A stretch of 14,846 bases of DNA from assembly GCA_958447445.1 (NCBI GenBank), contig CAUDAE010000033.1:1-14846 (forward strand), written 5' to 3'. The translations under genes were made by a program, and so were the position numbers. The notes under the pieces were generated by a model. The model searched no databases. It had not been told where the DNA came from and was given only the letters and a program-made list of their open reading frames with translations. Each line of letters begins with the position of its first letter. Within the stretch, counting starts at the first letter, position 1. Of this stretch, positions 8,671 to 14,846 are shown piece after piece. Source of the stretch: an uncultured Collinsella sp. (GTDB lineage: Bacteria; Actinomycetota; Coriobacteriia; Coriobacteriales; Coriobacteriaceae).

Positions 8671-9448
8671 CGCGCTGCTTGAGCGCTTGGCGGCTCCGCC
8701 TGTGCGTACCACGCAGGAGCGTTACCGCCACGAGCTCAAATATCTCATTAACGAGGGCGAGCACTCCGCGCTTGCCTGTCGCATGGCGCCGGTTTTTAAA
8801 CTGGACAAGCATGCGCGGGCAGGCGGTTACACCATTCGCAGCCTGTACTTTGACGACTACTGCAACTCGGCCTACGAGGAAAAAGATGCCGGCATTCTCA
8901 TGCGCAAAAAGTATCGCGTGCGCATCTATAACGGCAGCGACAAGGTGATTAAGCTTGAGCGCAAAAAGAAGTACGGCAGCTGGATCTACAAGGAGGACGC
9001 GCCGCTCACGCGCGGCGAGTTTGAGCAGATTCTGGCCGGCGACTACGACTTTTTGCTGAGGAGCCCTTATCCGCTCTGCCGCGAGTTCTACATCGAGTGC
9101 ATCTGCAACATGATGCGCCCGCGGACCATCGTGGACTACGAGCGCGAGCCGTGGGTGATGGATGAGGGCACCGTGCGCATTACGTTTGACATGAACGTGC
9201 GTGCCGCGGTGGGAAGCTTCGATATCTTTGACGCGACGCTGCCCGCGCTGCCGGTCCTGGAACCCGGCAAGCTAGTGATGGAGGTCAAGTTTACGGAGTT
9301 TTGCCCGCAGCTGGTGCGCGATATGGTGCCGCCGGGAGCGGCCGAGCTTACGGCGGTCTCCAAGTACTGCCTGTGTTACGAAAAGACCGCCTACCTGCGC
9401 GGATTTAATTACTGGGAATCGGATTTTGAGAACCGAGGGGATATTTAG
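8657..9448 (+). CDS. VTC-domain polyphosphate polymerase family protein
   Basis: VTC-domain proteins form a tunnel-shaped fold that in yeast Vtc4 makes polyphosphate from ATP. This 263-residue protein is essentially the bare domain. It shows the basic tunnel residues expected of the family: K28 in HELKY, SLYFD (62-66), R87 and R89 in KYRVRIY, K99/E101/K103 in KLERK, then DYER, VRITFD, the MEVK Glu-Lys pair and the late SKY. No SPX domain, signal peptide or membrane span is seen, so catalysis would be on the cytoplasmic side. The ATG overlaps the end of the cotH frame by 14 bases and has GGAGG six bases upstream. It probably works with the DUF4956 membrane protein that follows. Bacterial members are poorly studied, so polyphosphate synthesis is inferred from the fold; a related triphosphate-tunnel activity is possible. 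Confidence 0.88.
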   Translation: MRRASALLERLAAPPVRTTQERYRHELKYLINEGEHSALACRMAPVFKLDKHARAGGYTIRSLYFDDYCNSAYEEKDAGILMRKKYRVRIYNGSDKVIKLERKKKYGSWIYKEDAPLTRGEFEQILAGDYDFLLRSPYPLCREFYIECICNMMRPRTIVDYEREPWVMDEGTVRITFDMNVRAAVGSFDIFDATLPALPVLEPGKLVMEVKFTEFCPQLVRDMVPPGAAELTAVSKYCLCYEKTAYLRGFNYWESDFENRGDI

Positions 9449-9451
9449 ACC

Positions 9452-10117
9452 ATGAGCACCAGGGACTTTTTTAAGAACTCCGTCTTGGAGGCGTTTGGCC
9501 AGGTCGACCCTGCCAAGATTGGCCTTTTGCTGCTCGTGGCGCTCGCCATGGGCATCCTGATCTATTACGTGTACAAGCGCTTTTTTACCGGCGTGGTGTA
9601 TTCGCGCAGCTTTGCCGTGACGCTTGTGGGCATGTGCGTGCTCACCTGCATGGTCACGCTCGCGATCTCGACGAACGTGGTCATCTCGCTCGGTATGGTC
9701 GGTGCTCTGTCCATCGTCCGCTACCGTACGGCGGTCAAGGACCCGCTCGACCTGCTGTATTTGTTTTGGGCCATTACCACGGGCATTACGGCCGGCGCCG
9801 GCATGTACGCGCTCGTGGGGCTCACGGCTGTGGTGATCGTGGTGATGATCGCCGGCTTTGCGAGCCACCAGGACAAGGCGCGCGTTTACATGATGGTCAT
9901 CCACTACACGGGTCAGACCACTGGCGACGATATCGTGCGTGCATTTGGGCGCACCAAGTTCACCGTCAAGTCTAAGACCATGCGCGGCGACAAGGTCGAG
10001 ATGGCCGTCGAGGTGTTCTCTGACGGTGTGGATATGCCCTATGCCGACGCCATCCGCGCGCTCGACGGCGTGGAAGACTTGACGTTAATCCAGTACAACG
10101 GCGAATACCACGGGTAA
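9452..10117 (+). CDS. DUF4956 integral membrane protein
   Basis: Function is not established for this family. The 221-residue protein has hydrophobic segments at about residues 23-42, 52-75, 101-115 and 118-136. Between the second and third lies the conserved stretch SLGMVGALSIVRYRTAVKDP, the clearest signature of DUF4956. A soluble tail (about 138-221) of mixed alpha/beta pattern follows and is probably cytoplasmic. The ATG is three bases after the stop of the VTC gene with GAGGGG upstream, so the two are likely made in fixed proportion. My working inference is that it anchors the soluble VTC protein at the membrane, perhaps moving or sensing the product. It is the last gene of the operon. 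Confidence 0.87.
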   Translation: MSTRDFFKNSVLEAFGQVDPAKIGLLLLVALAMGILIYYVYKRFFTGVVYSRSFAVTLVGMCVLTCMVTLAISTNVVISLGMVGALSIVRYRTAVKDPLDLLYLFWAITTGITAGAGMYALVGLTAVVIVVMIAGFASHQDKARVYMMVIHYTGQTTGDDIVRAFGRTKFTVKSKTMRGDKVEMAVEVFSDGVDMPYADAIRALDGVEDLTLIQYNGEYHG

Positions 10118-10123
10118 CTATGT

Positions 10124-10147
10124 TCCGGCGTTCTAACGAACGCCGGA
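10124..10147 (+). terminator. Perfect 10-bp hairpin after the operon, possible terminator
   Basis: TCCGGCGTTC and GAACGCCGGA pair perfectly around a four-base TAAC loop, starting six bases after the stop of the DUF4956 gene. No T tract follows, so this is not a classical intrinsic terminator. It could be a U-less terminator or a 3' RNA-stabilising stem. Confidence 0.5.
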
Positions 10148-10161
10148 CGGCTCGACGCTGC

Positions 10162-10261
10162 GCGGGCATCTGCCGGGCGATCTGCCGCTCAAACCGTCGC
10201 TCGCGTACATAAAGTACGCGTCGCTCCTCTTTCGCGGCACCTCGCCACGGCAGCTGCCCGC
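10162..10261. repeat. Long imperfect inverted repeat (about 100 bases)
   Basis: Three blocks pair symmetrically around a centre near 10211. The innermost is CGCGTAC (10202-10208) with GTACGCG (10214-10220), perfect around an ATAAA loop. Next, 10177-10188 pairs with 10234-10245 (10 of 12 positions). Outermost, 10162-10175 pairs with 10248-10261 (13 of 14). A 13-base internal loop of equal length on both sides separates the first two. The equal spacing argues against chance. It could be a dispersed repeat or MITE-like element, or a structured RNA. Confidence 0.6.
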
Positions 10262-10326
10262 TCGCTGACGTTTGCTCCACCTGGTGGACTGATTTTGTTC
10301 GCATGCCGTCTTCACGGGTATCATGG

Positions 10327-10340
10327 TGAAAGCGATTTCA
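10327..10340. promoter_or_regulatory. LacI-family operator upstream of the regulator gene
   Basis: TGAAAGCGATTTCA is a near-palindrome around a central CG (5 of 6 outer positions pair). It matches the two sites before the PTS gene, giving a shared pattern TGAAAnCGATTnCA. It lies 16 bases before the preferred GTG start, so the regulator probably represses itself. Confidence 0.72.
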
Positions 10341-10355
10341 ATGACAGGGGTGCTC

Positions 10356-11336
10356 GTGGTAAAGATGAAAGATGTGGCCGAGCTGGCGGGCGTTTCGAGC
10401 GCCGCCGTCTCGCGCTACCTCAACGGTGGATATATCTCGGCGGACAAGGCCGAGCGCATTAAGCAGGCAATCGAGTTGACCGGATACGTGCGATCCAGCC
10501 AGGCTCGCGCGCTGCGCACCGGTTCCACCAAGCTCATTGGCGTCATCGTGCCTAAGATCAACTCGGAATCCGTGAGCCGCATTACCGCCGGCATTGGTCA
10601 GGTGCTCGGTCGCCGTGGCTACCAGATGCTGCTTGCCAACACCGACAACGCGGCCGATCGTGAGCTCGAATACCTCGATTTATTCCAAAACCACCCGGTT
10701 GACGGCATTGTTCTGGTGGCAACTATGATCACCGACGAGCACCGTCGCGCGATTGAGTCGTGCCGCGTGCCCATTGTGTTGATCGGCCAACATGTCGAGG
10801 GCGCGGCGTGCGTCTATCACGACGATTACGAGGCCGCCTTTGAGCTGGGCCATGCGCTTGCGGGCCGCGTGGACGGCAAGATCGCCTACATTGGAGTTAC
10901 CGAAGAGGACCGCGCGGCCGGTTATGACCGCCGTCGCGGTTTTGAGGCCGGCTTGCGCGCCGCGGGTAACCCGCTCGATGCCGCCTTGATTCGCCTGGGC
11001 TCGTTTACGCTCGACTCAGGCTATTGTGCAGCACGTGAACTGCTTTCCGTCGCTCCCGATGTTTCGTTTATCGCGTGCGCGACCGATACCATGGCGGCGG
11101 GCGCGCTTCGTGCCTTCGATGAGGTTCGCGGCGTGGGCGAGGGCATGCATCGCGTAAGCGGTTTTGGCGACAACGCGTTTTTGCGCGCGCTGACGGGCGG
11201 TATTCCCACCGTGCATTATGGCTACCTGACCAGTGGCGTCGAGGCGACCAATATGTTGCTCAACACGCTCGATGGCGTGGAGGGGGAGAGCGGTCTCAAG
11301 ACGCTCAAACTCGGCCATCAGCTTATGAATGTCTAG
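10356..11336 (+). CDS. scrR: LacI-family transcription regulator of sucrose use (ScrR-like)
   Basis: DNA-binding repressor likely released by a sucrose-derived sugar. An N-terminal helix-turn-helix (MKDVAELAGVSSAAVSRYLNG, about residues 4-24) is followed by the LacI hinge and a periplasmic-binding-protein-like sugar domain starting at KLIGVIVP. I choose the GTG at 10356 (326 residues) because AGGGG lies five bases before it, it places the helix-turn-helix at the usual distance from the N-terminus, and the operator at 10327-10340 falls upstream. ATG codons at 10323 and 10341 would put the operator at or before the start with poor ribosome sites; ATG 10365 is another option. The sucrose link is inferred from the adjacent EIIBC and GH32 genes and shared operators, not from the ligand pocket. 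Confidence 0.88.
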   Translation: MVKMKDVAELAGVSSAAVSRYLNGGYISADKAERIKQAIELTGYVRSSQARALRTGSTKLIGVIVPKINSESVSRITAGIGQVLGRRGYQMLLANTDNAADRELEYLDLFQNHPVDGIVLVATMITDEHRRAIESCRVPIVLIGQHVEGAACVYHDDYEAAFELGHALAGRVDGKIAYIGVTEEDRAAGYDRRRGFEAGLRAAGNPLDAALIRLGSFTLDSGYCAARELLSVAPDVSFIACATDTMAAGALRAFDEVRGVGEGMHRVSGFGDNAFLRALTGGIPTVHYGYLTSGVEATNMLLNTLDGVEGESGLKTLKLGHQLMNV

Positions 11337-11424
11337 ATTTTGGGCACGTCTGCCTGCCTCTGAGCCGCCTGTTTTTGCCGTAAAACTACCATTCGCCGGC
11401 TTTTTCCTACCGTTTACCGCTATA

Positions 11425-11438
11425 TGAAAACGATTGCA
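11425..11438. promoter_or_regulatory. LacI-family operator 1 before the PTS gene
   Basis: TGAAAACGATTGCA matches the TGAAAnCGATTnCA pattern also found before the regulator gene. Its centre lies about 90 bases before the PTS start and 26 bp from the centre of the second operator, so two dimers could bind close together, though 26 bp is between two and three helical turns. Confidence 0.72.
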
Positions 11439-11450
11439 GACATATGAAAC

Positions 11451-11464
11451 TGAAATCGATTACA
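11451..11464. promoter_or_regulatory. LacI-family operator 2 before the PTS gene
   Basis: TGAAATCGATTACA is the second site before the PTS gene, with 5 of 6 outer positions paired around the central CG. It lies about 57 bases before the PTS start and probably overlaps the promoter or early leader. Confidence 0.73.
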
Positions 11465-11520
11465 GTGTAAGTGTCAAAGATGGCCGGGTGCAAATGCGCC
11501 CGTTGGAGGAAAGGGAAGTC

Positions 11521-12921
11521 ATGGACTACCGCAAATCAGCCCAAGAGGTGCTCGACAACATCGGTGGCGCCGACAACGTTGTTTCGGCCGCGCACTGCGC
11601 CACGCGCCTGCGCCTGGTGATTGCCGATAACACCAAGGTTAACAAGGAGGCCATCGAGAATGTCGATGGCGCTAAGGGCGTCTTTGAGGCCCAGGGCCAG
11701 CTGCAGATTATTTTTGGCACCGGCACCGTCAACAAGGTCTACGAGGAGTTCATCGCGCTCAGTGGCGTCGAGGCTGCCACCAAGGCCGAGGTCAAGGAGG
11801 CCGCGGCGCAGCAGCAGAACATCTTTATGCGTGCCATTAAGGTGCTCGGCGACGTCTTTGTCCCCATCATCCCCGCCATCGTGGCTTCGGGCCTGCTACT
11901 GGGCATTATGAGCGCCCTCAACTTTATGGCCTCCAACGGCTTTATCGCGCTCGACACCAATAACTTTATCTACAAGATCGCCGACCTGGTCTCGGGCACG
12001 TCCTTTGGCATTTTGCAGATCCTGATCGGCTACTCCGCCGCTAAGGCCTTTGGCGCCAACCCGTACCTGGGTGCTGTCGTCGGCGGTGCGTTCATCAACT
12101 CCTCGCTGCAGAGCGCCTACACGGTTGCCTCCGAGGGCGTGCAGACTATGGTCACCGTCGTCCCCGGCGTGTACAGCTTTGAGTGGGTCGGCTATCAGGG
12201 CCACGTTATCCCCATCGTTATCGCCTGCGCCATTCTGGCCTTCCTCGAGAAGCGCCTGCACAAGATCGTTCCCGAGATGTTCGACCTCTTTGTGACCCCG
12301 CTCGTCTCGGTGTTCGTGACCGTGCTCGTGACGCTCGTTGCCGTCGGCCCCATCTTTGTCTGGGCCGAGAACGCCATTCTCGGTCTGATCCAGGCTCTGC
12401 TGACCCTGCCCTTCGGCATCGGTTCCTTTATCGTCGGTCTGTTCTATGCCCCCACGGTCGTTACCGGTATCCACCAGATGTACACCGCCATCGACCTGGG
12501 CCAGCTCGCCCAGTACGGTGTGACCTACTGGCTGCCCATCGCCAGCGCTGCCAATATCGCCCAGGGTGGCGCCGCGCTTGCCGTTGCCTTTAAGACCCGC
12601 GATGCCAAGATTAAGGGCCTGGCGCTTCCTTCGGCCCTGTCCGCCTTCATGGGCATTACCGAGCCGGCCATCTTTGGTGTGAACCTGCGCTTCTTTAAGC
12701 CCTTCATCGCCGGTTGCATCGGCGGTGGCTGCGGCGCCCTGGTTTGCGCGCTCACCTCGCTGGCTGCCTCCGGCACGGGCGTTACCGGTATCTTCGGTAT
12801 CCTGCTGTGCCTGGCCCAGCCCGTGCAGTACGCGATCATGTTTGCGGTCGCCGCGCTGGTTTCCTTTGGCGTCTCGTTTGTCCTGTACAAGGACGAGCCC
12901 AAGGCTTCCGAGCAGGCCTAA
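11521..12921 (+). CDS. scrA: PTS sucrose-type transporter, EIIBC
   Basis: Membrane permease that imports and phosphorylates a beta-glucoside/sucrose-class sugar, probably sucrose to sucrose-6-phosphate. The ATG at 11521 follows GGAGGAAAGGG and gives 466 residues, normal for EIIBC; a TTG at 11434 would sit inside an operator. The EIIB domain (about 1-90) has the phosphorylated cysteine C26 in AHCATRLRL. The EIIC domain (about 105-455) has roughly ten membrane spans, GIHQMY (H318) and GITEPAIFGVN (E381), the family's sugar-site motif. No EIIA domain is attached, so a separate EIIA (glucose type) must supply phosphate. The gene uses many C-ending codons, more than its neighbours, suggesting high expression. 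Trehalose or a beta-glucoside is possible, but the GH32 neighbour favours sucrose. Confidence 0.9.
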   Translation: MDYRKSAQEVLDNIGGADNVVSAAHCATRLRLVIADNTKVNKEAIENVDGAKGVFEAQGQLQIIFGTGTVNKVYEEFIALSGVEAATKAEVKEAAAQQQNIFMRAIKVLGDVFVPIIPAIVASGLLLGIMSALNFMASNGFIALDTNNFIYKIADLVSGTSFGILQILIGYSAAKAFGANPYLGAVVGGAFINSSLQSAYTVASEGVQTMVTVVPGVYSFEWVGYQGHVIPIVIACAILAFLEKRLHKIVPEMFDLFVTPLVSVFVTVLVTLVAVGPIFVWAENAILGLIQALLTLPFGIGSFIVGLFYAPTVVTGIHQMYTAIDLGQLAQYGVTYWLPIASAANIAQGGAALAVAFKTRDAKIKGLALPSALSAFMGITEPAIFGVNLRFFKPFIAGCIGGGCGALVCALTSLAASGTGVTGIFGILLCLAQPVQYAIMFAVAALVSFGVSFVLYKDEPKASEQA

Positions 12922-13028
12922 GAGCTTTTGATTGATGGGGTGCCCGCGGGTTGTATGCTCGGGGGCGTTTCCCGTATCTGGTGCCGATCTCTGGCGCCTT
13001 GTAACTTTCGATCCGTTAGGACTTTGAT
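12922..13028. other. Short gap between PTS and hydrolase genes
   Basis: These 107 bases have a possible six-pair stem with one G-U pair (GGTGCC, seven-base loop, GGCGCC at about 12979-12997) and AGGA seven bases before the next ATG. No copy of the TGAAAnCGATTnCA operator is seen, so the hydrolase is probably read through from the PTS promoter. Confidence 0.45.
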
Positions 13029-14570
13029 ATGTCTAATGCACTTGGCCGTGACCTTGCAAAGTTGGTTGCCGCTGTTGACGCCGCCGCCTCTGAGTGCGGT
13101 CATGGCGTGTATGGCCAGCGCTTCCATATTATGCCGCCGGCGGGCTGGCTCAACGACCCCAACGGTCTTTGCCAAGCGGGCGGCGTGTTCCATGCCTATT
13201 TTCAGTATGCGCCGTTTGATGTCGAGGGTGGCGTTAAGGTCTGGGGCCATGCGACGAGTCGCGATCTTATGACGTGGGACTACGTGGGCGCTCCACTGTT
13301 GCCCGACGAGCCGTTCGATTGCCATGGCGTGTATTCGGGCTCCGCGCTTGCCGAGGACGGTCGCATTCGCGTGCTCTATACGGGCAACGTTAAGCTTTCC
13401 GATGCGGACGGTACGTACGACTACGTCAATACCGGACGCCGCGCCGATACCGTCTATGTCGAGAGCGTTGATGGCCTTGCCGGTCGGGAGTTCAGCCAAA
13501 AGCGCGTGGTGCTGGCGTCCGAGGATTATCCCGAGGATTTGACCTGCCATGTGCGCGATCCCAAGGCGTGGCGCGATGATGACGGGCGTTACCACATGGT
13601 GCTGGGCGCGCGTCGTCGCGTGGATGGGCCGCATGTCGATAGTCGATTTTGCGCCATGCACGGCGAGGGTGCCGGGCGCGATGTGGGCGAGATCCTGGTG
13701 TATGGCTCGACCGATATGCTGAGTTGGGAGCTCGAGAGTCGTGTGTCTACGCCCGAGCGCTTTGGCTTTATGTGGGAGTGCCCGGGATACCTTGAGCTTG
13801 AGCCGGATGGCGGTGTACCGGCGAAGTGGCTGTCCTTCTCTCCCCAGGGTCTTGAGGGCGGTCGTTGGGACCGCGGCAATGTGTATGCAGCGGGCTACAT
13901 GCCTGTAACGGGCGACATTACGGGTGGCAATGACGCTTATGAGCTGGGCGAGTTCCGCCTGTGGGATGCCGGCTTTGATTTCTACGCGCCGCAGGAGTTT
14001 ACGTCCGAGGATGGTCGCCACATTCTGATCGGCTGGATGGGCATGCCCGATGAGCCGACCTATGGCAACGCACCCACCGTGGTGCGCGGCTGGCAGCACT
14101 GCATGACGGTGCCGCGTGAGCTTACAGCCGGTGACGGCGGCGTGGTACTGCAGCAGCCGGCGCGCGAGATCGAGCGCCATTATGCCTCGGTGCGTGTGGG
14201 GGAGGGCTCGTTGGAGGTTGCCGGCGATACCTGCTTTGACGTTGTTGTTGACGGTGTCGATGGCGCGTTTACCGCGACCGTTGATGACGAGCTGAAGCTG
14301 GAGTTTGTGCCCGCCGAGGGCGAACTGCCCTCGCGCTTTGAGATGCGATTTACCGATGAGGGTCGCGCTTCTGCCGGCTGCGGTCGTACCGTGCGTTGGG
14401 AGCCCGTCGACGAGGTTCGTAACGTGCGCATTGTCGGCGATGTCTCGTCGGTCGAGGTGTTTGTGAACGATGGCGCGCTCGTGTTCTCGACGCGCATCTA
14501 TCCTGAGGCCTATGGCGTGACCGTTGACGTCCCGGGTGCGAGCGTGACCTATCACACGCTCAAGATCTAG
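13029..14570 (+). CDS. scrB: GH32 sucrose-6-phosphate hydrolase
   Basis: Cytoplasmic beta-fructosidase that would split imported sucrose-6-phosphate into glucose-6-phosphate and fructose. The 513-residue product has no signal peptide. The five-bladed propeller domain shows all three GH32 catalytic motifs: WLNDPNG with nucleophile D43, RDP with D177, and WECP with acid/base E250. A C-terminal beta-sandwich domain (about 375-510) follows, as usual for the family. The ATG has AGGA seven bases upstream. The intracellular location and the adjacent EIIBC favour sucrose-6-phosphate over fructan as substrate. A strong terminator lies 38 bases after the stop. Confidence 0.93.
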   Translation: MSNALGRDLAKLVAAVDAAASECGHGVYGQRFHIMPPAGWLNDPNGLCQAGGVFHAYFQYAPFDVEGGVKVWGHATSRDLMTWDYVGAPLLPDEPFDCHGVYSGSALAEDGRIRVLYTGNVKLSDADGTYDYVNTGRRADTVYVESVDGLAGREFSQKRVVLASEDYPEDLTCHVRDPKAWRDDDGRYHMVLGARRRVDGPHVDSRFCAMHGEGAGRDVGEILVYGSTDMLSWELESRVSTPERFGFMWECPGYLELEPDGGVPAKWLSFSPQGLEGGRWDRGNVYAAGYMPVTGDITGGNDAYELGEFRLWDAGFDFYAPQEFTSEDGRHILIGWMGMPDEPTYGNAPTVVRGWQHCMTVPRELTAGDGGVVLQQPAREIERHYASVRVGEGSLEVAGDTCFDVVVDGVDGAFTATVDDELKLEFVPAEGELPSRFEMRFTDEGRASAGCGRTVRWEPVDEVRNVRIVGDVSSVEVFVNDGALVFSTRIYPEAYGVTVDVPGASVTYHTLKI

Positions 14571-14665
14571 GCGATTCGTCGCATATCGGCGCTATACTGC
14601 AGCCGTTGCCCACGATGCGGGGAACACCCGCATCGTGGGTTTTTGTTTTGAAGGGACGGTGCCGT
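14571..14665. other. Gap holding the terminator and the next gene's leader
   Basis: Apart from the terminator, this stretch has a TATACT (14593-14598) that resembles a -10 box but has no matching -35 at proper distance, and an AAGGGA (14651-14656) that may serve the next gene as ribosome site. Confidence 0.45.
14609..14649 (+). terminator. Strong intrinsic terminator of the sucrose genes
   Basis: A perfect 13-bp GC-rich stem (CCCACGATGCGGG at 14609-14621 with CCCGCATCGTGGG at 14627-14639) closes a GAACA loop and is followed directly by TTTTTGTTTT. It points along the + strand and ends transcription after the hydrolase gene. Confidence 0.93.
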
Positions 14666-14846
14666 GTGGATGTGCAGCAGCTAGAAGAGACTTGGGCTTT
14701 GAGGGCCGGCGCGCGTGAGGCGCGGTTGCTTGCGGCCTCGCATGTGCCAGCAGCGCTGTCGCAGCTGGGGCTTGTGTGTCCCGGCGACCGGCTGGTTGCC
14801 TGTGCGGAGGACTTTGCAGATGCGTGTGCGCGCGGCTTCGATGGCT
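14666..14846 (+). CDS. Unrecognised gene, 3' end outside window
   Basis: A reading frame opens with GTG at 14666 and stays open for 60 codons to the right edge. AAGGGA lies nine bases before the GTG; a second in-frame GTG at 14672 is an alternative start. The visible N-terminus (MDVQQLEETWALRAGAREAR and onward) is rich in Ala, Leu, Arg and Cys, and has no signal peptide or clear motif. I do not recognise the family. Codon use looks like that of its neighbours, and the terminator just upstream suggests it belongs to a separate transcription unit. Confidence 0.6.
   Translation, partial: MDVQQLEETWALRAGAREARLLAASHVPAALSQLGLVCPGDRLVACAEDFADACARGFDG

Larger units (their letters stand above)
10118..10355. 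other. Gene-free gap between the Pel operon and the sucrose locus
   Basis: No convincing reading frame is present in these 238 bases on either strand. They hold, in order, a perfect hairpin (10124-10147), a long imperfect inverted repeat (10162-10261), a 13-bp palindrome TCCACCTGGTGGA (10276-10288) and the LacI-type operator at 10327-10340. I could not pick out a confident -35/-10 pair for the regulator gene. Confidence 0.6.
11337..11520. other. Regulatory gap between the regulator and PTS genes
   Basis: These 184 bases contain the two operators described separately and a GGAGGAAAGGG ribosome site just before the ATG at 11521. I see no clear terminator for the regulator gene and no -35/-10 pair strong enough to call. 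Confidence 0.5.

Noticed and set aside
11376..11405. A terminator for the regulator gene (GCCG...CGGC followed by TTTTT)
   Set aside because: The stem would be only four pairs with a long loop, too weak to call.
12918..14555. A 545-codon open frame on the - strand across the hydrolase gene
   Set aside because: It is antisense to a GH32 gene with all catalytic motifs intact. Long antisense frames are expected in GC-rich genes, and its translation shows no recognisable domain.
14593..14598. TATACT as the promoter of the last gene or of a small RNA ending at the terminator
   Set aside because: No TTGACA-like -35 lies 16-18 bases upstream and there is no extended -10 TG, so one six-base match is not enough.
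1..14846. CRISPR arrays, tRNA or rRNA genes, insertion sequences
   Set aside because: No regularly spaced direct repeats, no tRNA-like cloverleaf sequence and no transposase-like reading frame were seen.

Overview
The window is about 60% GC by eye and almost entirely coding. Every gene I call is on the + strand, and neighbouring genes are very tightly packed. Gene content and coding style suggest a Gram-positive, high-GC gut actinobacterium of the Coriobacteriia, most likely Collinsella or a close relative. This is inferred: there is no rRNA or marker gene here to prove it. The Pel-type genes lack the outer-membrane parts (PelB, PelC), as expected for a monoderm cell.

Region 1 (1-10117) is one continuous operon of eight genes. 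The first five are in the order pelD-pelE-pelA(deacetylase)-pelF-pelG, the layout reported for Gram-positive Pel exopolysaccharide loci. PelD is a c-di-GMP receptor-like membrane protein and is cut by the left edge. PelE is a TPR membrane protein, PelA-DA a membrane-anchored polysaccharide deacetylase, PelF a GT4 glycosyltransferase and PelG a multi-span exporter. With no gap follow a CotH-kinase-family lipoprotein, a VTC-type polyphosphate polymerase domain protein and a DUF4956 membrane protein. Start and stop codons overlap or nearly touch at every junction, so the eight products are probably made together. I infer a c-di-GMP-gated exopolysaccharide machine joined to a phosphate or polyphosphate module. 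The cotH reading frame is broken just after its lipoprotein signal and needs a one-base correction.

Region 2 (10118-10355) is a 238-base gap with no gene. It holds a perfect 10-bp hairpin just after the operon and a separate, roughly 100-base imperfect inverted repeat. A LacI-type operator lies at its right end.

Region 3 (10356-14570) is a sucrose-use locus: a LacI-family regulator (ScrR-like), a PTS EIIBC permease (ScrA-like) and a GH32 sucrose-6-phosphate hydrolase (ScrB-like). Three copies of a TGAAAnCGATTnCA operator, one before the regulator and two before the permease, suggest autoregulation plus control of uptake. A strong intrinsic terminator (14609-14649) follows the hydrolase, and an unrecognised gene begins at about 14666 and runs off the right edge. 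No EIIA domain and no fructokinase are seen in the window.
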